Assembly (NCBI GenBank): GCA_902479095.1
Contig: CABSNL010000022.1
Span: 1-29,101 of the forward strand
DNA length: 29,101 nucleotides
Reading direction: 5' to 3'
Source: an uncultured Collinsella sp.
GTDB taxonomy: Bacteria; Actinomycetota; Coriobacteriia; Coriobacteriales; Coriobacteriaceae
The notes beneath the pieces were generated by a model. It had not been told where the DNA came from, did not search any database, and saw nothing but the letters and a program-made list of their open reading frames with translations. Both the position numbers and the translations under genes were made by a program. Of this stretch, positions 23,021 through 29,101 are shown piece after piece. Position 1 is the stretch's first letter, and the number at the start of each line of letters is the position of its first letter.

Positions 23021-23141
23021 AAAGAAACGTTCATCTATATTTATCTTGCTTTTAGTACAAGCTCAGTATAGGAGAAGCGGCGTAACAGGCACCCCTTATT
23101 TCCTAAAATCAGGTGAACGTTCACTTTTAAAAGGTGAACGG
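23021..23141 (-). promoter_or_regulatory. kduD control region: two operators and an extra half-site
   Basis: Near the gene: AAAGAAACGTTCATCT at 23021-23036, a degenerate operator whose minus-strand side overlaps a TATAGA -10-like hexamer (23034-23039). Further up: AGGTGAACGTTCACTT at 23111-23126, and a half-site AGGTGAAC at 23132-23139 that continues to TGAACGG (CCGTTCA on the minus strand, 23135-23141). Operator centres are 90 bp apart, wider than at the other promoters. A TATACT hexamer on the minus strand (23065-23070) is another -10 candidate. Operators are clear; the promoter is not resolved. Confidence 0.65.
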
Positions 23142-23167
23142 CAGAAAAGCCCCTGCCGTGCGGACCT

Positions 23168-23860
23168 CTATTCGCTCTGTGCCTGCGCGCCCTCTGCAAT
23201 CATGTTGCGGTTGTACACCAGATGCAAATACATCGCGTCGTGTGCTGCGGTGGGGTTGCGCGCGGCGATGGCGTCGGCCACACCACGGTGGGTGCGGATG
23301 ATCTCCTCAACCAGCTTTTTGCCGGTAACGTCGATAAACAGGGGAACAGACGCCTTGAGCACACCCATAAGGCGGGGGACAACGAGGTTGCCGCAGCTTT
23401 CGGCAATTGCGATATGAAACGCGGTGTCGGCGGCGGAATAGTCTTCGTCCCGCGCGGCCAAGCGCTCGGACTCGTCGCAAAGTTCTTTGATGCAGATGAT
23501 TTGATCGTCGGTCGCGTGCTCTGCGGCCATGCTGGCCATCTGCGGCTCGATCATAAAGCGCACTTCGAGCAGGTCGCGTGCCAGGCGCCTCTTGTCATCG
23601 ATAAAGGTAAAGCCCAGCGGATCGTCGGCAACGCCGGGGTTTGATGCCACATAGGTGCCCGAGCCCTGTTTGATGCGCACGATGTTGCGCGACTGCAGCA
23701 GCTTCATGGCTTCGCGTACGGTGCTCCTGCCGGCGCCCAGGCGCTCGACGAGCACGGCCTCCTTGGGCAGGCGGTCGCCTTGCTCAAGATGTTCATCCAG
23801 GATCAGTTGAATGATTTTCTCGGAAATTTGCTCGGGGAGTCCCGAATCGGCGCGCGCCAT
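23168..23860 (-). CDS. GntR-family regulator, FadR subfamily (FCD domain)
   Basis: A 230-residue regulator with an N-terminal winged helix (ISEKIIQLILDE...RLPKEAVLVERLGAGRSTVREAMKLL) and an all-helical FCD effector domain. Likely metal-ligand positions are visible in DTAFHIAIAES and THRGV. The ATG at 23860 is chosen since GAGAGG lies 7 bases upstream on the minus strand; two earlier in-frame ATGs lack a good site. It is divergent from the GntP permease and sugar-acid dehydratase and probably controls them through palindromes in the 234-bp shared region. It lies upstream of kduD on the same strand, but kduD has its own operators. The ligand is unknown, probably a sugar acid. Confidence 0.9.
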   Translation of the reverse strand: MARADSGLPEQISEKIIQLILDEHLEQGDRLPKEAVLVERLGAGRSTVREAMKLLQSRNIVRIKQGSGTYVASNPGVADDPLGFTFIDDKRRLARDLLEVRFMIEPQMASMAAEHATDDQIICIKELCDESERLAARDEDYSAADTAFHIAIAESCGNLVVPRLMGVLKASVPLFIDVTGKKLVEEIIRTHRGVADAIAARNPTAAHDAMYLHLVYNRNMIAEGAQAQSE

Positions 23861-23924
23861 ATCAAAACCTCTCATTACAAAATTCATCTGAGCTATTTTA
23901 GCGCACCACGGATGCGGTATTGGC

Positions 23925-23958
23925 CGCTAAATCTGAGCCGAGCGGCTCAGATTTAGCG
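23925..23958. repeat. Perfect 34-bp palindrome in the gntR-gntP divergent region
   Basis: Two identical 16-bp arms (CGCTAAATCTGAGCCG and complement) around AG. There is no T tract and it lies upstream of both genes, so it is not a terminator. A large operator or a cruciform-forming element is possible. Confidence 0.7.
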
Positions 23959-23981
23959 TTTGCAGCTTAAATACGACTGTT

Positions 23982-24008
23982 TTCGAAATACATCAGATGT
24001 ATTTCGAA
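23982..24008. promoter_or_regulatory. Perfect 27-bp palindrome, candidate operator of the GntR-type regulator
   Basis: 12-bp arms TTCGAAATACAT / ATGTATTTCGAA around CAG. The centre contains CATCAGA, which recurs at 24026-24032 and, inverted, as TCTGATG at 24075-24081. A further palindrome, TTTCAATTTGAAA, is at 24013-24025. Confidence 0.55.
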
Positions 24009-24025
24009 CAAATTTCAATTTGAAA

Positions 24026-24081
24026 CATCAGACCTATTGTAAAACACGCTATAGTCTAAGCCGAATTCAAAAGGTCTGATG
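24026..24081 (+). promoter_or_regulatory. gntP promoter region flanked by CATCAGACC / GGTCTGATG
   Basis: CATCAGACC (24026-24034) and GGTCTGATG (24073-24081) are perfect 9-bp inverted copies. A -10-like TATAGT lies between them at 24050-24055; no good -35 is found. The layout suits repression by looping or by blocking both ends of the promoter. Confidence 0.45.
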
Positions 24082-24094
24082 AATTGGAGGAAAG

Positions 24095-25456
24095 ATGTCA
24101 GACCCAACGTTTATGGCAGACCCTACCAGGTTGGTTATCGCCTCCATCGTGGGCATCGCGCTGCTGCTTGCGCTCATCATCAAGTTCAAGCTGCATCCCG
24201 TGCTGTCGATGATGGTCTCGGCGCTCGCGATTGGCATCGGCGCCGGTATGCCGCTCGACCTGGTGGCGGACACTGTCACCAAGGGCGTGGGCACCACGCT
24301 GCAAAACATCGCCCTGCTCATTGGCCTGGGTTCGATGTTTGGCCAGATTCTTGAGGAGAGCGGCGGCGCCAAGAAGATTGCCCAGACCTTCATCGATACC
24401 TTTGGGCAGGGTCACTCCAGCTGGGCACTGGGCATTACCGGTCTGGTCATCGGCACTACGGTGTTCTTTGAGGCGGGCGTAGTCGTTTTGATTCCGCTTG
24501 CGTTTAGCGTGGCATCCCAGACCAAAAAGTCGACGCTCTACTACGGCATCGCGCTACTCGCGGGACTTGCCGCTGGCTATGCGTTTGTGCCGCCATCGGC
24601 CGGTTCGGTTCTGGTCGCCGGCACGCTCGGTGTCGACCTGGGCACCATGATTCTTGTCGGTATCCCCACCGCCTTCATCGCCATGGCAATCGCTGGCGTC
24701 ATCTGGGGCCGCAACGTCGGCGGTCGCATCTTTACCGATGTTCCGGAGCACTTTACCTCTGCCGAGGGCGCGAGCGACGAAAAGGAGCTTCCCTCCTTTG
24801 GTATGGTGCTTGCCATCGTGCTCACGCCGCTTTGTCTGATTTTGCTGGGCACGCTGTCTTCTTATATCCCCATGCCCGCCGAGCTCGCCTCGATTCTCGC
24901 CTTCCTGGGCAAGCCGTTTGTCGCTTTGACGCTCGCCACGCTCGTCGCGATGTATCTGCTGGGCGCGCGGCGCGGCTACTCCGGCGCCGAGCTCAAGGCC
25001 CTGCTCGACCGCTCTCTTAAGCCCGTCGGCATGATTTTGCTGGTTATCGCCTGCGGCGGCGTCATTCGCTGGATGCTGCAGGACTGCGGCTTGGGCCAGG
25101 TTATCGGCCCTATGCTCGAGGCCTCACCGCTGCCTTTGGTGGTCGTTGCCTTTTTGATTGCCGTCATGGTGCGTGCCTCTGTCGGCAGCTCCATCGTCGC
25201 TATGACCATGGCATCGGGCATTATGGCAGCCATGCCTGCAGTCGCCGGCGCTTCGGTGCTCATGCGTGCCGCCATCTGTCTTGCCATCTGCGGCGGTGCC
25301 ACGGCCCTCTCGCACGTCAACGATGCCGGCTTTTGGATGTGCTCCTCGTTCCTGGAGATCGACGAGAAGATCACCCTCAAGTCCTGGACCGTTATGGAGA
25401 CGCTCATCGGCCTTTCGGGTCTTGCCTGCGCCCTGGTGATTTCGTTCTTCGCCTAG
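24095..25456 (+). CDS. GntP-family gluconate/sugar-acid:H+ symporter
   Basis: A 453-residue, highly hydrophobic permease of the GntP family, with the expected length and about 12-14 membrane segments. Typical stretches are the N-terminal KFKLHPVLSMMVSA, the EAGVVVLIPLAF loop and FVPPSAGSVLVAG, and the C-terminal ALSHVNDAGFW segment. The family imports gluconate, ketogluconates, glycerate and related acids. Next to a sugar-acid dehydratase, gluconate or an aldonate is likely. The ribosome-binding site GGAGG (24086-24090) precedes the ATG. It is probably in one operon with the dehydratase 108 bp downstream, under the divergent GntR-type regulator. It lacks the pectin-regulon palindrome, so it is a separate unit. 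Confidence 0.92.
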   Translation: MSDPTFMADPTRLVIASIVGIALLLALIIKFKLHPVLSMMVSALAIGIGAGMPLDLVADTVTKGVGTTLQNIALLIGLGSMFGQILEESGGAKKIAQTFIDTFGQGHSSWALGITGLVIGTTVFFEAGVVVLIPLAFSVASQTKKSTLYYGIALLAGLAAGYAFVPPSAGSVLVAGTLGVDLGTMILVGIPTAFIAMAIAGVIWGRNVGGRIFTDVPEHFTSAEGASDEKELPSFGMVLAIVLTPLCLILLGTLSSYIPMPAELASILAFLGKPFVALTLATLVAMYLLGARRGYSGAELKALLDRSLKPVGMILLVIACGGVIRWMLQDCGLGQVIGPMLEASPLPLVVVAFLIAVMVRASVGSSIVAMTMASGIMAAMPAVAGASVLMRAAICLAICGGATALSHVNDAGFWMCSSFLEIDEKITLKSWTVMETLIGLSGLACALVISFFA

Positions 25457-25564
25457 TTCGCGTAGCTAAGCATCTTTTGCCGAGTGCATCGCTCGGTACC
25501 CATTTACACCTGATTCATTAACCAACGATTGGTACAACCGTTCAAATCAAAAGAGGAGAGCATC

Positions 25565-27343
25565 ATGGACGAGAAGACCAAGGCGCAGATTCAGCAGGAG
25601 GCAGCCGACCTGGTTGCCAAGCTGCAGCCGCGTTCCGGCAAGTTCCGCACCATCAGCCCCGAGATGGACCCGCTGCGTCTGGGGTCTGGCTGGACCATCG
25701 AGGATCTGGACAAGCCGCAGGTCATTATCGAGTCGACGTTCGGCGACTCGCACCCGGGTTCTGCCGGCCTGTTTGAGTTGGTCGAGGAGGTCCGTGCCGG
25801 CGTTGCCGAGGCTGGCGGTCACGGTGCCCGTTACTTCTGCACCGATATCTGCGACGGCGAGGCCCAGGGCCACGACGGCATTAACTACTCGCTGTCCAGT
25901 CGCGACATGATCGCCAACATGATCGAGATTCATGCCAAGGCCACCCCGTTCGACGCCGGCGTCTTTGTCGCCAGCTGCGATAAGGGCCTGCCTGCGAACC
26001 TTATGGCCATGGGCCGCATCAACATCCCCTCCATCGTCGTTACCGGCGGCGTCATGGATGTCGGCCCCGATCTGTTGACCTTGGAGCAGCTCGGCGCGAT
26101 TTCTGCCCGCTACGAGCGCGGCGAGATCTCTCGCGAGGAGCTTGAGTTTGCCAAACACAACGCATGCCCCAGCTGCGGCGCCTGCTCCTTTATGGGTACC
26201 GCCTCGACCATGCAGGTTACCGCCGAGGCCCTGGGCCTTATGCTCCCCGGCACGGCCCTGCTGCCCGCCACCAGCTCCGACCTGCGTGAGTTTGCGCGCG
26301 AGGCCGGCCGTCAGTCCGTGTGGCTCTCCGAGCACAACCTGTGCCCGCGCGACATTGTGACCAAGGAATCCTTCGAGAACCTCATCATGGTTCACGGCGC
26401 CATTTCGGGCTCCACCAACTCGCTGCTGCACATCCCCGCGATCGCCCGCGAGTTTGGCATCGAGATGTCCGCCGACGACTTCGATCGCCTGCACCGTGGC
26501 GCCCACTACCTGCTCAACGTTCGTCCCGCAGGTGAGTGGCCGGCGCAGTTCTTCTACTATGCGGGCGGCGTGCCGCGCATCATGGAGGAGATCAAGTCGA
26601 TGCTCCACCTCGATGTTATGACCGTCACCGGCAAGACCCTCGGCGAAAACCTCGAGGACCTTAAGAACAACGGCTACTACGAGAAGTGCGGCGGCTACTT
26701 GGAGAAGTGGAACCTCAAGCGCGAAGACATTATTCGCCCGTTTGACCAGGCTTTTGGTACCGACGGCTCTATCGCCATCCTCCACGGCAACCTTGCCCCC
26801 GAGGGTGCCGTCGTCAAACACACGGTTGTTCCGCGCGAGATGTTCCGGGCCACGCTTAAGGCTCGCCCGTTCGATTGTGAGGAGGACGCTATCCACGCCG
26901 TCCTGACGCACGAGATCAAGCCCGGCGATGCCGTCATCATTCGTTATGAGGGCCCCAAGGGCTCCGGCATGCCCGAGATGTTCTACACCACCGAGGCTAT
27001 CGCCAGCGACCCCGAGCCGGGCGCAAGCATTGCCCTGATCACTGACGGCCGCTTCTCCGGCGCCTCCAAGGGCCCGGCTATCGGTCATGTTTCGCCCGAG
27101 GCTGCCGTGGGCGGCCCGATTGCCCTGATCGAGGAAGGCGACCTGATCCAGATCGACATCCCCGAGCGCTCGCTGTCCATCGTGGGCATCGCCGGCAAGG
27201 AGATGGAGCCGGCCGAGGTCGACGCCGTCCTGGCCGAGCGTCGCGCCGCTTGGAAGCCCAAGGCTAATCGTTACACCTCCGGCACGCTCAAGTTCTTTAC
27301 CGAGCATGCAGTTTCCGCCATTCAGGGTGGCTACATGGAGTAG
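25565..27343 (+). CDS. IlvD/Edd-family sugar-acid dehydratase
   Basis: A 592-residue Fe-S dehydratase. The cluster-associated cysteines are in ICDGEAQGHDG (Cys96), SCDKGLP (Cys138) and NACPSCGACSFMGTASTM (Cys201/204/207). The late ITDGRFSGASKGPAIGHVSPEA signature is also present. The family covers dihydroxy-acid dehydratase (IlvD), 6-phosphogluconate dehydratase and sugar-acid (gluconate, xylonate, galactonate) dehydratases. Coupling to a GntP permease and a FadR-type regulator, with KDPG aldolase nearby, argues for an aldonate dehydratase making KDG rather than branched-chain amino-acid synthesis. No ilv genes adjoin. The substrate is not proved. ATG 25565 follows AGAGGAGAG; an earlier in-frame start lacks a site. 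A GGT-N3-ACC motif (25531-25539) lies in the gap before it. Confidence 0.85.
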   Translation: MDEKTKAQIQQEAADLVAKLQPRSGKFRTISPEMDPLRLGSGWTIEDLDKPQVIIESTFGDSHPGSAGLFELVEEVRAGVAEAGGHGARYFCTDICDGEAQGHDGINYSLSSRDMIANMIEIHAKATPFDAGVFVASCDKGLPANLMAMGRINIPSIVVTGGVMDVGPDLLTLEQLGAISARYERGEISREELEFAKHNACPSCGACSFMGTASTMQVTAEALGLMLPGTALLPATSSDLREFAREAGRQSVWLSEHNLCPRDIVTKESFENLIMVHGAISGSTNSLLHIPAIAREFGIEMSADDFDRLHRGAHYLLNVRPAGEWPAQFFYYAGGVPRIMEEIKSMLHLDVMTVTGKTLGENLEDLKNNGYYEKCGGYLEKWNLKREDIIRPFDQAFGTDGSIAILHGNLAPEGAVVKHTVVPREMFRATLKARPFDCEEDAIHAVLTHEIKPGDAVIIRYEGPKGSGMPEMFYTTEAIASDPEPGASIALITDGRFSGASKGPAIGHVSPEAAVGGPIALIEEGDLIQIDIPERSLSIVGIAGKEMEPAEVDAVLAERRAAWKPKANRYTSGTLKFFTEHAVSAIQGGYME

Positions 27344-27390
27344 CGCCCATGCGCATCAAATATCTCCTCTCATAGATTCGCGGTACGAAG

Positions 27391-27425
27391 GGCCCCGAGC
27401 TTGCACTGAGCTCGGGGCCTTTTTG
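27391..27425 (+). terminator. Rho-independent terminator after the dehydratase
   Basis: Perfect 10-bp stem GGCCCCGAGC with GCTCGGGGCC, 9-nt loop, TTTTT tail. Confidence 0.93.
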
Positions 27426-27470
27426 TTCAACCTTGGCTAAAAAAGCCCCGTCCCAAAAAGACTGGTTGGA

Positions 27471-27537
27471 AGTTGCGGTGAAATAGGGATTGTTTTGCGG
27501 CCCCGGCTGTATAAACAGTCCCTATTTCACCGCAACT
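27471..27537. repeat. TTGCGGTGAAAT palindromic repeat, copy C
   Basis: 24-nt arms (27471-27494 and 27514-27537) with a single difference that is a U-G pair in RNA. Its left arm and the start of the loop match copy D over about 30 bases. Lies between the dehydratase terminator and the second GntR-type gene. Confidence 0.82.
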
Positions 27538-27556
27538 GAGGGGATGGGGGATGCGA

Positions 27557-27562
27557 TAGTAT
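27557..27562 (+). promoter_or_regulatory. Possible -10 of the second GntR-type gene
   Basis: TAGTAT, about 46 bp before the chosen start codon; no convincing -35, so weak evidence. Confidence 0.25.
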
Positions 27563-27607
27563 TACGTGGTGATATTCGACAAACCGTGGGCTTCATCCGA
27601 GGGCTTT

Positions 27608-28300
27608 ATGGAACAACACCAGCATTATCAGAGCTTGCAAGATCAGGCATATAACGCATTGCGCTCCAAGATCATCTATGCCGAGCTCAAGCCCGGCACG
27701 CGCCTTTCGGCGATTGGTCTGGAAAAGGAGACGGGAATCGGACGCACGCCCATTCGCGAGTCCTTTGTACGCCTGCGTGAGCAGGAGCTGGTGGAAACGC
27801 GCCCCAAAAGCGGCACCTACGTCTCTAAGATCAGCATGGAACACGCCGAAAACGCCTGCTTCTTGCGTGAGAAGCTCGAGAGAAGCGTGCTTATTAAATG
27901 CTGTTCGGCCGCCACGCCCGAGCAAAAGCATCGGCTCGAGCAGATTCTTGCCGAGTCCGAGTCGCTCGACCATAGCGAAACGCGTCGCTTTTTCGATCTG
28001 GACAACCTGTTCCATGAGACGTGTTTTGAGATTGCCGGCCGCCACATGTTGTGGGATTGGATGAAGAGCGTCAATACGCATTTTGAGCGATACAACTGGT
28101 TGCGTATGGTCTCGCAGGATCTGGATTGGGAGCCGATTCGTCGGCAGCATCGCCGGATTCTCGAGGCCATTAAAAAGGGCGATACCGACACGGCGAGCTA
28201 TCTGGCCGAGACACACCTGCACCTGATGCCCGAGGAGCAGGGCCCGGTTATCGCCTTACATCCTGACTATTTTGAGCTGTCCAAAGACTCGGCCATCTAA
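27608..28300 (+). CDS. GntR-family transcriptional regulator (FCD-type)
   Basis: A 230-residue regulator with an N-terminal winged helix (LQDQAYNALRSKIIYAELKPGTRL, then GIGRTPIRESFVRL) and a helical C-terminal ligand domain (DLDNLFHETCFEIAG, then RRQHRRILEAI). It differs clearly from the GntR-type protein at 23168-23860 and is not a duplicate. ATG 27608 is preceded by CGAGGG; GTG 27566 in the same frame is the alternative start. It is flanked on both sides by copies of the TTGCGGTGAAAT repeat and stands alone. Candidate targets are the neighbouring dehydratase/GntP unit or the KDPG-aldolase operon. This is inferred only from position. Confidence 0.88.
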   Translation: MEQHQHYQSLQDQAYNALRSKIIYAELKPGTRLSAIGLEKETGIGRTPIRESFVRLREQELVETRPKSGTYVSKISMEHAENACFLREKLERSVLIKCCSAATPEQKHRLEQILAESESLDHSETRRFFDLDNLFHETCFEIAGRHMLWDWMKSVNTHFERYNWLRMVSQDLDWEPIRRQHRRILEAIKKGDTDTASYLAETHLHLMPEEQGPVIALHPDYFELSKDSAI

Positions 28301-28315
28301 CTCGTTCCCTTCATT

Positions 28316-28382
28316 AGTTGCGGTGAAATAGGGATTGTTTTGCGGCTCTGATGGTGTAAGCAGTCCGTATTCCACCGCAAGT
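28316..28382. repeat. TTGCGGTGAAAT palindromic repeat, copy D
   Basis: Arms of about 25 nt (28316-28340 and 28358-28382) with five differences, two of them wobble-compatible. It starts 15 bp after the GntR-type stop codon. The right arm has drifted most. Confidence 0.75.
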
Positions 28383-28408
28383 GCCGGGGCACATCGGGGC
28401 ACGAAAAC

Positions 28409-28479
28409 GCTGCGGCGCCGCTTGGAGGAAAAGACCGGAAGCAAGGGTCCATTCCTCCAGACGGTGCCGCAGCTGTTTT
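28409..28479 (+). terminator. Long hairpin with short T tract after the second GntR-type gene
   Basis: 21-nt arms (28409-28429 and 28453-28473) with three differences, a 23-nt loop, followed by TGTTTT; the minus-strand side also ends in GTTTT. May terminate in both directions. Confidence 0.5.
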
Positions 28480-28540
28480 GATGGTTCGGCTTTTGTCGAA
28501 GTGTCTTAGTTGAGTGCGACTGCCAGCCGAGTAGGCAAAG

Positions 28541-28633
28541 CGGCTCGGGGGCGTGTCGCTTCCGTCACGTTCTATCAGCATACAAGACGGTTTTTGTTCT
28601 TGCTCGTGACGGAAACGGCGCGCTTCCGAGCCG
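28541..28633. repeat. 29-bp-arm inverted repeat with wobble-compatible differences
   Basis: Arms 28541-28569 and 28605-28633. Of five differences, four become G-U pairs in the plus-strand RNA and one is a true mismatch. A TTTT run follows the right arm. Either a large terminator-like hairpin or a mobile intergenic element. Confidence 0.6.
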
Positions 28634-28635
28634 TT

Positions 28636-28675
28636 TTAAAAGAAAGGGGGCGAGGTCTAGGGCACGCCCCCTTTC
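28636..28675 (-). terminator. Terminator of the KDPG-aldolase transcript
   Basis: Perfect 11-bp stem GAAAGGGGGCG with CGCCCCCTTTC (28642-28652 and 28665-28675). On the minus strand it is followed by a T-rich tail (TTTCTTTT), 18 bp after the aldolase stop codon. Confidence 0.85.
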
Positions 28676-28692
28676 ACGATAGAGAGCTAAAC

Positions 28693-29101
28693 CTAGCCGC
28701 GGACCTTTTTGACGACGTCCATGGCCTCGCGGGCAATCTGCTCGACCTTGGAGAAGTCGCCGTCGGCAAACAGGGCCGGCTTAACCATCCAGGTGCCACC
28801 GCAGGCGATGATGGCAGAGGAGCTCAGGTACTCCTCGACGTTGGCGGTGCTCACACCGCCGGTAGGCATAAAGCGGTGACCGACAAACGGAGCGGCAAGG
28901 GCCTTGATGGTGTTCAGACCGCCATACTGGGACGCGGGGAAGAACTTGGTGACCTTGAGGCCCAGGTTCTCGGCGGCGGTAACCTCGGAGGGGGTCACGG
29001 TGCCGGGAAGGACGGGCAGGTCGATGTCGATGCAGTGCTTCACGACGTCCTCGTTGTAACCCGGGGAGACGATGAACTCGGCACCGTGCCCCCCTCCGAG
29101 G
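28693..29101 (-). CDS. eda: KDPG/KHG aldolase, C-terminal part, 5' end beyond the window
   Basis: Splits 2-keto-3-deoxy-6-phosphogluconate into pyruvate and glyceraldehyde 3-phosphate, the last step shared by all KDG routes here. About 136 C-terminal residues are present and the frame runs off the right edge; the GTG at 29043 is internal, since EFIVSPGYNEDVV, typical of the family, lies upstream of it. The Schiff-base lysine lies in LKVTKFFPAS and the phosphate-binding segment in MPTGGVS. The C-terminus IAREAMDVVKKVRG ends normally. KDG kinase is absent from the window and may lie upstream in this minus-strand operon. At the very edge the residues LGGGHG before AEFIV look atypical (AGAEFIV is usual), perhaps an end-of-sequence error. 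Confidence 0.92.
   Translation of the reverse strand, partial: LGGGHGAEFIVSPGYNEDVVKHCIDIDLPVLPGTVTPSEVTAAENLGLKVTKFFPASQYGGLNTIKALAAPFVGHRFMPTGGVSTANVEEYLSSSAIIACGGTWMVKPALFADGDFSKVEQIAREAMDVVKKVRG

Noticed and set aside
25565..27343. Dihydroxy-acid dehydratase IlvD for valine/isoleucine synthesis
   Set aside because: Not excluded by family, but no ilv genes are near and GntP plus a FadR-type regulator point to sugar acids.
19073..28382. CRISPR array made by the repeated hairpins
   Set aside because: The copies are kilobases apart, palindromic over their full length, and have no regular spacers or cas genes.

Overview
The window is a 29.1 kb piece of a GC-rich genome with strong Shine-Dalgarno sites, short intergenic gaps and frequent hairpin terminators. 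Gene content (FeoB with a Cys-rich FeoB-associated peptide, isomerase-pathway galacturonate catabolism, GPH and GntP transporters, an OYE-type flavoenzyme) and codon use suggest a gut anaerobe of the Coriobacteriia, most likely Collinsella or a relative. This is inference; no marker gene is present to prove it.

Layout. (1) 1-2541: 3' part of feoB and a small FeoB-associated peptide, unrelated to the rest. (2) 2686-8821: a LacI-family regulator, then uxaC-uxaB-uxaA, the full route from D-galacturonate to 2-keto-3-deoxygluconate (KDG). (3) 9175-15483: a GPH-type sugar symporter, a GH28 galacturonidase, a pectin methylesterase fused to an alpha/beta-hydrolase, and an SGNH esterase. (4) 15591-21205: a GH105 unsaturated-uronyl hydrolase, a TIM-barrel isomerase/epimerase of unknown substrate, and two flavoproteins (GltD-like; OYE/enoate-reductase-like) whose role is unexplained. 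(5) 21324-23007, minus strand: an RpiB-fold isomerase (DhuI-like) and a KduD/DhuD reductase, converting the unsaturated-uronate product to KDG. (6) 23168-27343: a FadR-type GntR regulator divergent from a GntP permease and an IlvD/Edd sugar-acid dehydratase, a likely third route to KDG. (7) 27608-28300: a second GntR-type regulator. (8) 28693-29101, minus strand: the C-terminal part of KDPG aldolase, cut by the window edge.

How it fits together: de-esterified (oligo)galacturonides are imported, cut inside the cell by GH28 and GH105, and the monomers converge on KDG. KDG kinase is not in the window; KDPG aldolase is. No gene here has an evident signal peptide and there is no polysaccharide lyase, so this looks like a scavenger locus for pectin fragments.

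Regulation: a LacI-type palindrome, AGGTGAACGTTCACCT, recurs in paired copies upstream of uxaC, the symporter, the GH105 gene and kduD. It defines a local pectin/galacturonate regulon most simply assigned to the LacI-family protein at 2686-3765. In two promoters the -35 hexamer lies in one operator and the second operator sits at or just after the -10.

Stretches over 300 bp without genes: 3766-4225 holds a 199-bp inverted-repeat element with a terminator inside, then the uxaC operators; 8822-9174 holds a terminator and the symporter operators; 28301-28692 holds a family repeat, two long hairpins and the aldolase terminator. No tRNA, rRNA, CRISPR array or transposase gene was seen.
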